Below are positions 1 to 7,345 of a stretch of DNA of 64,000 nt, one piece after another. The position numbers and the translations under genes were made by a program. This stretch comes from CAMASH01 sp041746635 (GTDB lineage: Bacteria > Verrucomicrobiota > Verrucomicrobiia > Chthoniobacterales > Terrimicrobiaceae), in contig JBGTGQ010000030.1 of the NCBI GenBank assembly GCA_041746635.1, positions 1 through 64,000 on the forward strand, in the 5' to 3' direction. How positions within the stretch are numbered: position 1 is the first letter of the stretch; each line of letters opens with the position of its first letter. The notes below the pieces were generated by a model. The model was given only the letters and a program-made list of their open reading frames with translations. It was not told the origin of the DNA and did not search any database.

Positions 1-154
1 CGTCTAGCCTTCCTTCCCCCGGTCGGTTACCCTTCCGGAGTTGGCTTCAACTGGTGATTTTATCTCATGTTTTCATGTTTTGGTTCTTTCACAGGGGACT
101 CTCACCCCATTTGCAACGCGCCCATGCTGGGCGCACACAGAGCGATGCAGCAAA

Positions 155-223
155 GCCCCGTCCCTGCGGGACTTCTGGCACGTCCGATGCGAAAGCATCG
201 GCCCCGCCAGAAGCAAGCGGGGC
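155..223. repeat. Highly folded palindromic element (multi-stem)
   Basis: Nested perfect inverted repeats are visible. An outer stem is GCCCCG (155-160) with CGGGGC (218-223). A short hairpin is TCCC-TGC-GGGA (161-171). An 8-bp stem is CTTCTGGC (172-179) with GCCAGAAG (206-213). Inside it is a 7-bp stem CCGATGC/GCATCGG (184-190, 195-201) capped by a GAAA tetraloop. The flanking bases 1-154 contain no gene I can support; their text resembles the non-coding end of a mobile element, but I cannot name it. A REP-like repeat or a structured RNA are both possible. Confidence 0.6.
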
Positions 224-274
224 ATCTGACCGCAGACGTTCGCGCCTCCCGCATAAAGCCTCTCAGGAAATTTG

Positions 275-1396
275 CTAATTTTTTCCAGAGACAGAGCCGG
301 AAATCCACGAATGCAACGTGGCGGGATCGGTCACGGCCCCGACCTCCTCAAGATACCCTTTCACCTTCGTTTCCCAGAGCGCCAGGTCGGGAGCCGAACG
401 TGGATCGGCAGTCTGGGGAAAAATCAAATACGTGACGCCCAGCGTGCTCACGGCCCTTTCGCGGCCTGACGCCGCGGGATTGATCGTCCGGGCCAGACGC
501 AGGGAAGCTTCCCCGGCTTTAAAAGTCGGACCGGCCTCGCCCACGATGGCGGGATAGATTTTGTTTTTGTAAATGACCGCCGCGTAATCGCCCATGCGCG
601 GACTCCAGGCCGAGGAAGAACCGGAGAACCAATTCATTGGCAGCACCACAAACGGGTCTTCCGTCCCCAGAAGCGAGCGGGAGGTTTTTAGCCCGCGGAT
701 GGTGGACTCCGAGAGCCCGGCGGTTTTCATGCGGGCTTTCTGCGCGTCCACTGCCGTAATGAGGAGTCTCCAGATGCGCCCCTTGTCGGTCTCAGCTTCC
801 TTTTGGAACAGGCTGCGGTAGTGGTCGAGCCGGGCGACGGCGGCGGGGTAGTATTCCAAAAATGGGTTTGGCGAGCGCGGCGGGTCGGCCCATGTGTAGG
901 CGGTCTGGGGCAGGAACCAATCCGACGTGCGGGCTGTGTCGTAGTCGGAGAGATTCGGCGCGCGGTTGGGATCCGATCCGTCCGTGACGACGTCCATGTC
1001 GGCCTGAAGCAGGATGCAGTGGCGCTGACTCACCGGGTGCTCCAGCAACAGCACCGTGGCGCAATCAAGATAGTTGTGATCGCTCAGGCTGTTGCCGTCT
1101 TTCAAATAGGCCAGCTTGCGGCGATAGAGGTCGGAGTAAAAATCGGAAACCCTGGCCGTTTCGAGCATCTTGCCGAGATCGGGCCACACCGTGGGCAGCG
1201 AGGGGTTGATGGCCGCCAATTGCGGAAGAGTCCGGGCTGCCGGCGGGCGGTGAATGGTGACGGACTCCACGAACCCCTTGCCCGCTGCACGCAGCTCCGC
1301 TCCCGTGGCGTTTTCCTTGATTTCCACCTTGCCGCCGAACTGCGCACTCGCCGCCAGCGGCAGGAAAAGCCCGCAGAACGCGGCCACAATGGGCAC
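275..1396 (-). CDS. Secreted GH75 chitosanase-like glycoside hydrolase
   Basis: The protein resembles the fungal-type chitosanase family GH75, which cleaves beta-1,4-linked glucosamine polymers. The mid-region DMDVVTDGSD and the C-terminal stretch GDYAAVIYKNKIYPAIVGEA followed by GPTFKAGEASLRLAR are typical of the fold, in which acidic residues act in catalysis. I chose the GTG at 1396, which opens directly into a hydrophobic signal peptide ending near AASAQ. That gives about 373 residues, exported by Sec. The open frame continues upstream to 1501, but that part is read through a dispersed repeat and is unlikely to be protein. No Shine-Dalgarno is obvious before the GTG. Activity on chitosan is inferred from family resemblance only. 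Confidence 0.65.
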   Translation of the reverse strand: MPIVAAFCGLFLPLAASAQFGGKVEIKENATGAELRAAGKGFVESVTIHRPPAARTLPQLAAINPSLPTVWPDLGKMLETARVSDFYSDLYRRKLAYLKDGNSLSDHNYLDCATVLLLEHPVSQRHCILLQADMDVVTDGSDPNRAPNLSDYDTARTSDWFLPQTAYTWADPPRSPNPFLEYYPAAVARLDHYRSLFQKEAETDKGRIWRLLITAVDAQKARMKTAGLSESTIRGLKTSRSLLGTEDPFVVLPMNWFSGSSSAWSPRMGDYAAVIYKNKIYPAIVGEAGPTFKAGEASLRLARTINPAASGRERAVSTLGVTYLIFPQTADPRSAPDLALWETKVKGYLEEVGAVTDPATLHSWISGSVSGKN

Positions 1397-1420
1397 AGCC
1401 AGAGTTGAAGGGGAATCAGC

Positions 1421-1499
1421 CACGGATGAACACGGATTCACACGGATAAAGAGCCACTGAAAGATCTTGATCCGTGTTTCATCCGTGAAAATCCGTGGC
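1421..1499. repeat. Dispersed ACGGAT-rich inverted repeat
   Basis: Two blocks built from CACGGAT units face each other: CACGGATGAACACGGATTC starting at 1421, and the reverse complement of CACGGATTTTCACGGATGA ending near 1499. Repeats of this wording are common between genes in related bacteria. The block overlaps the 5' extension of the chitosanase reading frame, which argues against that extension being coding. Confidence 0.6.
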
Positions 1500-1502
1500 A
1501 AA

Positions 1503-1955
1503 TCAATTGAGCTGCTTCTGCACCTCGGCGCTCAAGGCCCGCCCATCGGCGCGCCCGGCCGCCTTGGCTGTGGCCACTTTCATCACCGCGCCCATTTGCT
1601 GTTTCGAGGTAACGCCCGCCTCGGCGATGGCTTCCTTGACCAAGGCAGACAGTTCCTCCGCGCTCAGTCCCTTGGGCAGATAAGCCGAAAGGATTTCGAT
1701 CTCAGCTCTTTCGTTGGCCGCGAGTTCCGTGCGTCCGCCTTTTTCAAAACCCTCAATGGAATCCTGCCGCTGCTTGATCTGTTTGCGAATGATGCCCGCG
1801 GCCTCAACATCATCGAGCACGGCTTCCGCGCCGCCCTTTTCGATGGCGGAATTTTTCAATGCCGACTTCAGCATGCGCAGGGCGTTGAGCTTGGTGGTTT
1901 CGCGGGCGCGCATGGCGTCCTTGATGTCGTTGTCAACCTGAGCTTGGAGAGTCAT
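1503..1955 (-). CDS. GatB/YqeY domain-containing protein
   Basis: This 150-residue helical protein matches the stand-alone YqeY family, related to the tail domain of the GatB subunit of the tRNA-dependent amidotransferase. Typical features are the start MTLQAQVDNDIKDAMRARE, the segment LNALRMLKSALKN, the central LSAYLPKGLS and the C-terminal MGAVMKVATAKAAGRADGR. Length is normal for the family. The family is thought to act on tRNA-linked steps, but its exact role is not settled. The gene is divergent from gltX with a 45-base gap, so the two may share a control region. Confidence 0.88.
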   Translation of the reverse strand: MTLQAQVDNDIKDAMRARETTKLNALRMLKSALKNSAIEKGGAEAVLDDVEAAGIIRKQIKQRQDSIEGFEKGGRTELAANERAEIEILSAYLPKGLSAEELSALVKEAIAEAGVTSKQQMGAVMKVATAKAAGRADGRALSAEVQKQLN

Positions 1956-2000
1956 TCCGAAAAAAATAGACAGGATTCGCAGGATTTACAGGATTAAGAA

Positions 2001-3320
2001 ATGTCCGTCCGCACCCGTTTCGCGCCCTCGCCCACCGGCTACCTCCATGTCGGAGGCGCCCGCACCGCGCTTTTTAATTCGCTTTTCGCCCGCAAATTCG
2101 GCGGCAAGCTCATTCTACGCATTGAGGACACCGACGAGAAGCGCAACACGCCCGAGGCCATGCAGGCCATTTACGACGGGCTCAACTGGCTCGGCTTGGG
2201 CTGGGACGAAGGCCCGGACAAGGGCGGCGATTTCGGCCCCTACCTGCAAAGCCAGCGCAATGCCATTTACGAAAAATACTTCGCCGTCCTGCAGTCCGGC
2301 GGCCACCTCTACGAGGACGCGGGCGCAATGCGTTTCCGCTCACCGCGCAAGACCGTCACCGTCGAGGATCTCGTCTGCGGCAAGATCGCCTTCGACATGT
2401 CAAACCCCGTCACCCACCCGGACATGACCATCCGCCGCCCGGACGGTTCGTGGATTTTTCATTTCGTCAACGTGGTGGACGACATCGAGATGAAAATGAC
2501 CCACGTCATCCGCGGCGAGGATCACCTCTCGAACACCCCCAAGCACATCGAACTCTACCAGGCCCTAGGCGCTGAACCGCCGAAGTTCGCCCACATTCCG
2601 CTCATCCTCAATCACGAGGGGAAAAAACTCAGCAAACGCGACGGCGGCTCCAGCGTGCAATATTTCATCGAAAACGGCTACGTGCCCGAAGCCGTCCTCA
2701 ACTACCTCTGCCTTCTCGGCTGGTCCCCCGGCGAGAATCGCGAGATGCTCACCATGCCCGAAGTGCAGGCCCTCTTCAGCCTCGAGGACATCAACCGCCG
2801 CAACGCCATCTTCGACCTCGACAAATGTTTTTGGCTCAATGGCCAGCACATCCAGCACATGAGCCTCGAGCGCTTCGCCGAACTCAGCCGGCCCTTTGTG
2901 AAGCGCGCCGCCATTCCCTACGGCACCGACGCCGCCCTGCTCCAAGCCCTCACCATCGTCAAACCCAAGGTCAAGCACCTCACCGATGTCCCCGCCTGGA
3001 TCAGCTTCCTCTTTACCGAGGAATATCCTTTCGATCCCGAAGCGGTCGAAAAGGCCCTGCGCAAACCCGGCGCCCTCGACCGCCTGCGCACCCTCGGTCA
3101 ATCCTTTGGCGAACTCACCGAATGGACCCATCCCGCCATTGAGGCCCGCCTGAAGGAACTCGCCACTTCGCTCGGCGCGAAAGTCGGTGAATTCGTCCAC
3201 CCCGCCCGCGTCGCCGTGAGCGGAAAATCCGTCGGCCCCGGCCTCTACGAGATGCTCGAAATTCTCGGTAAGGACCGCGTGCTCGCTCGCTTCCAGCGCG
3301 CGGAAGCCCAAGTCGCCTGA
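2001..3320 (+). CDS. gltX: Glutamyl-tRNA synthetase, compact form
   Basis: Class I aminoacyl-tRNA synthetase charging tRNA-Glu in the cytoplasm. The HIGH-type motif sits in PSPTGYLHVGGART near the N-terminus and the KMSKS-type motif in GKKLSKRDG near residue 210. At 439 residues it is shorter than the usual 465-500. The missing part is specific: after GGHLYED the chain goes straight to AMRFRSP, skipping the roughly 40-residue segment around the CYC/CTPEEL and RYDGRCR motifs of most bacterial enzymes. The reading frame is intact, so this looks like a natural deletion. The start follows AGGATTAAGAA, an acceptable ribosome site. Whether it also charges tRNA-Gln cannot be judged here. Confidence 0.93.
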   Translation: MSVRTRFAPSPTGYLHVGGARTALFNSLFARKFGGKLILRIEDTDEKRNTPEAMQAIYDGLNWLGLGWDEGPDKGGDFGPYLQSQRNAIYEKYFAVLQSGGHLYEDAGAMRFRSPRKTVTVEDLVCGKIAFDMSNPVTHPDMTIRRPDGSWIFHFVNVVDDIEMKMTHVIRGEDHLSNTPKHIELYQALGAEPPKFAHIPLILNHEGKKLSKRDGGSSVQYFIENGYVPEAVLNYLCLLGWSPGENREMLTMPEVQALFSLEDINRRNAIFDLDKCFWLNGQHIQHMSLERFAELSRPFVKRAAIPYGTDAALLQALTIVKPKVKHLTDVPAWISFLFTEEYPFDPEAVEKALRKPGALDRLRTLGQSFGELTEWTHPAIEARLKELATSLGAKVGEFVHPARVAVSGKSVGPGLYEMLEILGKDRVLARFQRAEAQVA

Positions 3321-3398
3321 CCTAGGCTACCAGCCATCGGCCTCCTGCGGTGACGGTTGCAAGCTTGCGGCACGACCCGGTCTTTGTATGGTGGATGC

Positions 3399-3647
3399 AT
3401 GACGCAAGCCGTGGCCCAAATCCTCGAAGAGGCGGAGCAGCTTTCTGCTTCCGAGCGTGCGGAACTGGCCGATCGTCTCGTGGAGAGTCTGGCCCAAGAC
3501 ATTCCTGCGGATATTGCGCAGGCTCAGACTAACGAGGTCCGGCAGCGTATTGCCCAAGTGGAGCGGGGCGAGGTGGCAATCCTTCCCGGTGCAGAAGCGC
3601 TTGCCCAGGTTCGCCGCACTGTGGCTTCTGCACGCGCGGCTGGCTGA
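3399..3647 (+). CDS. Addiction-module antitoxin component (TIGR02574-like)
   Basis: This 82-residue acidic, helical protein has the hallmark LSASERAELADRLVESL near its N-terminus, followed by a short helical tail. That pattern belongs to the unstable antitoxin family that pairs with RelE/ParE toxins. The start ATG at 3399 matches the usual family length; an upstream in-frame ATG at 3357 would add 14 unrelated residues. Its TGA stop shares one base with the ATG of the toxin reading frame, the coupled arrangement expected for a toxin-antitoxin pair. Because the toxin is frameshifted, the antitoxin may now be free of selection for neutralising it. Confidence 0.8.
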   Translation: MTQAVAQILEEAEQLSASERAELADRLVESLAQDIPADIAQAQTNEVRQRIAQVERGEVAILPGAEALAQVRRTVASARAAG

Positions 3648-3966
3648 TGGGTGTTCGTTACGGATTTCACCCAGAGGCGCTTGTCGAATATGCGGAGGCC
3701 GCCAATACTACCTTGGCGACGCATCACCAAGAGTGGCGGATAGGTTTGTGGCCGAGGTTGAATCCGCAATTGCCACCGTGGTCGCTGCCCCGACATGCTG
3801 GCGCGTCGTCGAAGATCCTGAGATTCGGCGCTATGTCTTCGCGCATTTCCCGTTCGTCATTTACTACCGCTGGGAAGCACAGACTGAGCATGTGGTCATC
3901 TACGCCATTATGCATTGCAGCCGGGAGCCAGGTTATTGGCATGACCGCATCAAAAAAACTATCTAG
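3647..3966 (+). pseudogene. RelE/ParE-type toxin, frameshifted
   Basis: The first frame reads MGVRYGFHPEALVEYAEAA, the usual opening of the ParE/RelE-like fold, then runs into unrelated residues. The continuation lies in another frame: YYLGDASPRVADRFVAEVES, then WRVVEDPEIRRYVFAHFPF and CSREPGYWHDRI up to a TAG at 3966. Joining the frames near 3698-3704 needs one extra base, so a single-base deletion relative to a working gene is the simplest reading. A sequencing error or recoding would look the same. Intact family members block translation or gyrase. The antitoxin gene lies immediately upstream and aroE begins nine bases downstream. Confidence 0.8.
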
Positions 3967-3975
3967 CAAAAGCGA

Positions 3976-4884
3976 ATGAACGAGGTTTACCAAGCGAGCG
4001 ACCTGGCGGGCGGCAAACTCGCCGACCTCACTCCCCCCGCCCGCCTCTCAGTTTTTGGCGATCCCGTCGCGCACTCGAAATCCCCCGCCTTCCATAACGC
4101 CGCCCTCCGCGCTGCCGGTATTGATGCCCAATACGTTAAAATCCACGTCCGCCCCGACGAACTCCACGCCACCCTTCGCGCCCTGCCCGACGCCGCTTTC
4201 CTCGGCACCAATGTCACCATCCCGCACAAAGCCGGAGCGCTCGCCGCCGTGGACGAGGCCGACGACTACGCGCGCAAATCCGGCGCGGTGAATACCGTCA
4301 TGGTGGACGCCGGCCAACTCGTCGGATTCAACACCGATGGCCCCGGCCTTCTCAGAGCCATCCGCGAGGAATTTTCCGCCGACCTCCGTGACCTTCGCGT
4401 TATGCTCCTCGGTGCCGGAGGCGGAGCCGGCCGCGCCATTGCCGTTCAGTGCGCCATGGAAAATTGCCCCCGCCTCGTTCTGGTCAATCGCACCGCCGAA
4501 AAAGCCGCCACCCTCGCGGCCGAACTCGCCCCCTTCTTCCACCGGGGCCCGGCCGACCGCATCCTCGCCCTTCCGCACGAAGAGTCTTTCCTGCGCGAGC
4601 AACTCGCCCACACCGACCTCGTCATCAACGCCAGCTCCGTCGGCATGCGACCCACTGACGCGCCGCTCCTCCCCGCCAGCCTGCTCACCGCGAATCTCTT
4701 CGTTTACGACACCGTCTATACGACCGGCACCTCCCACCTCGTGGCCGACGCCACCGCCGCCGGAGCCCGCGCCGCCAACGGCCTCTCCATGCTCCTGCAT
4801 CAGGGTGCCCTCTCCTTTGAGATCTGGTTCCAACGCCCCGCCCCACTGGACATCATGCGCGCCGCGTTGCAATCCGCTACCTGA
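3976..4884 (+). CDS. aroE: Shikimate dehydrogenase
   Basis: NADPH-dependent reduction of 3-dehydroshikimate to shikimate, in aromatic amino acid synthesis. The N-terminal domain shows FGDPVAHSKSPAFHN (shikimate binding) and NVTIPHK with the catalytic lysine. NTDG supplies the catalytic aspartate. The Rossmann domain starts at GAGGGAGRAIA, and the C-terminal region includes NGLSMLLHQGALSFEIW. The length of 302 residues is slightly above the 270-290 typical because of a short N-terminal extension. A TPR protein gene follows after only three bases, suggesting co-transcription. Confidence 0.92.
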   Translation: MNEVYQASDLAGGKLADLTPPARLSVFGDPVAHSKSPAFHNAALRAAGIDAQYVKIHVRPDELHATLRALPDAAFLGTNVTIPHKAGALAAVDEADDYARKSGAVNTVMVDAGQLVGFNTDGPGLLRAIREEFSADLRDLRVMLLGAGGGAGRAIAVQCAMENCPRLVLVNRTAEKAATLAAELAPFFHRGPADRILALPHEESFLREQLAHTDLVINASSVGMRPTDAPLLPASLLTANLFVYDTVYTTGTSHLVADATAAGARAANGLSMLLHQGALSFEIWFQRPAPLDIMRAALQSAT

Positions 4885-4887
4885 AAA

Positions 4888-5856
4888 ATGGCCGGCGTCA
4901 AAAAACCAGGAAAGGGACTCATGGCCGCCGTCTTCACCCGCGTTGGTGACTTCATCATCACCGCCATACCGCTCTGGAAAATCCTGCGCGACCGCCAGGC
5001 CCTGCGCCGCATCCTGGAGAACCGCCGGGAGAAAAAGCACTTCGGCGCCGTGGAGAAAAAACGCGAGGAATGGAAGGCCCGCAGCACCATCGAGGAGAAA
5101 ACATTCTCGCGCCTTCGTGTTCTCGCCCGCTTCTTCCGCCGCCGCTTCACCGGCTTCCACCGCCGCACTCCCCTCAAGCACCTCATTGCGCTCTACCTGG
5201 GCCCTATCGCCGTTCTCTCCATGGTCCTCTGCGCCACCCTTCTCCTCACTCACAAACCGGTCCCGACCCAACCCTTGCCCGCCCTCAGCCCGCAAAAAAA
5301 TTTTGAGAAGCTCCTCGGCCAGACCGGCCGGCTTATCGCCGACAACCATCCCGACGCAGCCGAGAAAAACCTCCCTGCCCTCACCGCCTTTGCTCCCGAT
5401 CACCCCGCCGTACTCACCCACTCCGGCGCCATCCACCTCCTGCGCAAAAACTACCCCGCCGCCCGCGCCGCCTACGAACGCGCCCTCACTCTCAACCCGC
5501 GCAGCTACATCGCTCGCTACAACCTGGCGGAGATTGATTTCGTGACCAAAGACTACCCCGCCGCCCAGCGCCGCTTCGCCGAAATGCTGCAAAACAAACC
5601 CGACGACGAAACCCTCCTTTTCCGACTCGCCCTCTGCACCCTCATGCAGAACGACACGGACGCCGCCGACCGCTATATCCGCAGACTCTCTCCAACCGGC
5701 CGCTCCCCCGCCCGCCAATACGCCCTCGCCGCCCGCCTCTTTTACGAAAAGAACGACGCCGAAGCCCGCAAAGTCCTGGCCCAGGCCCGCACTCTTTTCA
5801 ACGAAAACACCGCCTTCTACGACGCGACTTTCCGCCAGATGGGTCTCATAAAGTGA
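4888..5856 (+). CDS. Membrane-anchored TPR protein
   Basis: A 322-residue protein with a basic, charged N-terminal cytoplasmic part (about residues 1-95), a single membrane segment around LYLGPIAVLSMVLCATLLL, and a C-terminal half of tetratricopeptide-like helices such as AAEKNLPALTAFAPDHPAV, AARAAYERALTLNPRSY and DAADRYIRRL. TPR arrays bind other proteins, so a scaffold role at the membrane is likely, but no partner is evident. It is tightly coupled to aroE (three bases between them). Its 3' end overlaps by a few bases the decayed cassette gene on the other strand, and so marks the distal border of the cassette array. Confidence 0.7.
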   Translation: MAGVKKPGKGLMAAVFTRVGDFIITAIPLWKILRDRQALRRILENRREKKHFGAVEKKREEWKARSTIEEKTFSRLRVLARFFRRRFTGFHRRTPLKHLIALYLGPIAVLSMVLCATLLLTHKPVPTQPLPALSPQKNFEKLLGQTGRLIADNHPDAAEKNLPALTAFAPDHPAVLTHSGAIHLLRKNYPAARAAYERALTLNPRSYIARYNLAEIDFVTKDYPAAQRRFAEMLQNKPDDETLLFRLALCTLMQNDTDAADRYIRRLSPTGRSPARQYALAARLFYEKNDAEARKVLAQARTLFNENTAFYDATFRQMGLIK

Positions 5857-6076
5857 CACCCGCCCCCGCGAAAAATGGCACCGAGATTTGGAAAATGGAC
5901 CTGCCCTGCAGATCCATGTCGATAAGGTCAACGGTCAACTGCCAACCCGGATTGTCGAGCGTCTAAAGCCGCACCCCATACTGGTGCTCCCACGAATCAG
6001 CGCAGTGAGACTGATACCACTCGATAATGTCGCGGAAATTTACTGTCGTTCGCGGAGATGCTTGGCTTCGATTCAT
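5846..6076 (-). pseudogene. Imm53-like immunity protein remnant with internal stop
   Basis: Starting from ATG at 6076 the frame reads through DIIEWYQSHCADSWEHQYGV, meets TAG at 5965-5963, and continues in the same frame as TLDNPGWQLTVDL until TGA at 5846. The combination WY...C...WEHxYG, then TLDNPGW and a DL segment, is the signature of the Imm53 immunity family of polymorphic-toxin systems. The C-terminal half of that family is not recognisable, so the gene carries both a nonsense codon and a truncated 3' end. It begins 23 bases after the GTTAGGC box of the 6092-6218 attC-like site, as a cassette gene should. Its own downstream attC is missing where the array meets the TPR gene. Confidence 0.7.
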
Positions 6077-6091
6077 GGGATGGCGCGAGCA

Positions 6092-6218
6092 ACGCCTAAC
6101 GACCCCATGCTCGGCGACGGCGGAGGCTGGCGCTGGCTGCGCGGTGAGGGAAAGGCGGAGGCAGGAAGCAGCCAGCGTGACAGCCGGAGTCGTTTGCTAC
6201 AGCGCATGTTTAGGCGTT
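6092..6218 (-). repeat. attC-like recombination site A
   Basis: Large imperfect palindrome. On the minus strand it opens with ACGCCTAAAC (R''-like) and ends with CGTTAGGCGT (R'-like). Inside, GGCTGGCGCTGGCTGC and GCAGCCAGCGTGACAGCC form a long hairpin. The inner boxes CATGC and GCATG also pair. The left end (AACGCCTAACGACCCC) and the box CAGCGCATG recur in site B at 6733-6830, so the two are members of one attC family. The stop codon of the SMI1/KNR4 gene lies inside this site. Confidence 0.75.
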
Positions 6219-6710
6219 TCGCTCATCGGCGATAAAGGCGTTGAAGTCTTTGGCTGCGTAGTAGTCGGTTGGTAGGTAACGCCCCTCGACAGCGCGGTAA
6301 AGAAACGACTCGAATGAACGAGCGATGGGCTGGAAGAACTTGCGTGCGTCATCGGGTTCGTCGCTCCATGGACTCCACTCCTCGTGCGTAATGAAGCCGG
6401 GGACGCAAGCCTCAGTTGAAAAGTCGATGACGAAGGTGTCTCCGTTCGGTGCAGAACCGGCGTTGATGAACTTGTGCTTCAGGAGCGGAGCGGTTGCTTC
6501 GTCGGCGTAGAGCGATGCGGAAGAAAGAATACGAACGTGGGCAATAAAGCCGTCCGTCTGCGGCCACTCCCACTGCATGAAACGGAGAAGCCCCATCGGC
6601 AGGTTGAGGTCTTCGAGCCACTTCTTGATGTGTTCGGGCGCGTTGTCGCACTCCAGACTTCCGTCCTGGTCGAGATGGTGGATGAACTCTCCGCAAACGC
6701 TGTTCTTCAT
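6210..6710 (-). CDS. SMI1/KNR4 (SUKH) family protein in a gene cassette
   Basis: This 166-residue cytoplasmic protein carries the SUKH-fold signature: GDTFVIDFS, then GFITHEEW, then a C-terminal SFLYRAVEGRYLPTDYYA. SUKH proteins are very often immunity proteins against contact-dependent or polymorphic toxins, though others act as adaptors. The ATG at 6710 lies about 30 bases after the GTTAGGC box of site B, and the stop codon TAA is part of site A. That is the cassette arrangement of integrons. No toxin partner is present in the window, so an orphan immunity role is inference. Transcription most likely comes from the pyr operon upstream on the same strand. Confidence 0.7.
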   Translation of the reverse strand: MKNSVCGEFIHHLDQDGSLECDNAPEHIKKWLEDLNLPMGLLRFMQWEWPQTDGFIAHVRILSSASLYADEATAPLLKHKFINAGSAPNGDTFVIDFSTEACVPGFITHEEWSPWSDEPDDARKFFQPIARSFESFLYRAVEGRYLPTDYYAAKDFNAFIADERNA

Positions 6711-6732
6711 TGGATTACACGGGACGCGTAGA

Positions 6733-6830
6733 AACGCCTAACGACCCCAGCTCAGCGACCCGGCCCACGAGGGCGTTGGATTGCAACCTGGACGCGATGG
6801 CCGGGTTCGCTGCAGCGCATGGGGCGGCGT
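6733..6830 (-). repeat. attC-like recombination site B
   Basis: On the minus strand the site runs from ACGCCGCCCC to GGTCGTTAGGCGTT. Paired arms include GGCCGGGTTCGC with GCGACCCGGCC, and AGCTCAGC with a matching box near CTGCAGCGCATG. It shares its outer sequence AACGCCTAACGACCCC and the CGCATG box with site A. It separates the small secreted-protein cassette from the SMI1/KNR4 cassette. The R'' side is degenerate. Confidence 0.7.
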
Positions 6831-6835
6831 CATGG

Positions 6836-7189
6836 TCAGCCTGCGGGGTGAATGGTGAACACGATACCAGCCTCCGTGCATATCTTCTTCAAGTCGTCCA
6901 GATGACCCGTCAACGCCTCTGACTCCCCTGCACACGTTGGCCACCAATCCAAAGTGGAACCACGCGGCAAACCCTTGAGAAGCGTCTTCAGGGTCGCAGG
7001 ACTCCTGCACACCGTCTCGCCACCGCGAATGGCGCTGGTGCCGCCGAAGATAAACACCCACTCAGGACGCTCCGGCTTCGACTCGTAAACACGCCCGACT
7101 GACAGTGAATACTTGTTTGGCGGAACTGCGTCGGCAGCAAGAACGACCGACGCAAACGCGACGAACAGGAGAGTGATGATTCTTTTCAT
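6836..7189 (-). CDS. Small secreted protein of unknown function (gene cassette)
   Basis: 117 residues with a clear Sec signal peptide (MKRIITLLFVAFASVVLAAD). The mature part has about 98 residues, three cysteines and motifs such as WVFIFGGTSAIRGGETVC and STLDWWPTC. I recognise no family. The gene is framed by attC-like site C upstream and site B downstream, so it is a complete cassette read from the pyr side. Because cassettes usually carry their own ribosome site and no promoter, expression would depend on read-through. Export of a cassette product next to immunity genes suggests a periplasmic protective or effector role, but this is speculation. Confidence 0.55.
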   Translation of the reverse strand: MKRIITLLFVAFASVVLAADAVPPNKYSLSVGRVYESKPERPEWVFIFGGTSAIRGGETVCRSPATLKTLLKGLPRGSTLDWWPTCAGESEALTGHLDDLKKICTEAGIVFTIHPAG

Positions 7190-7228
7190 GGCTGTTTGAC
7201 GGTGGATTTCACGAGACGCTCCGATGCC

Positions 7229-7291
7229 GCCTAACTCTCATTATACGACTGGCGGAGTTTTTGGATCGCACCTTAATGCCCAAGTAGAGGC
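7229..7291 (-). repeat. attC-like recombination site C
   Basis: On the minus strand this 63-base site runs from GCCTCTAC to GAGAGTTAGGC. The right side TCGTATAATGAGAGTTAGGC is a textbook L'-R' arm. The left side GCCTCTACTTGGGCATTAAG is a looser R''-L'' match (CATTA, CGA). It differs in its inner sequence from sites A and B, as expected for cassettes of different origin. It lies 40 bases upstream of the secreted-protein cassette start and 55 bases beyond the pyrC stop. Confidence 0.6.
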
Positions 7292-7345
7292 GACGGTAAG
7301 GAACGTCAACGACAATCCTCCCAGCCATAAAAAAATGTGCGAACA

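Noticed and set aside
4048..5931. Long minus-strand open frame of 627 codons
   Set aside because: It lies antisense to aroE and the TPR gene, both well supported; its Gly/Glu/Val-rich composition is the usual shadow of GC-rich coding DNA.
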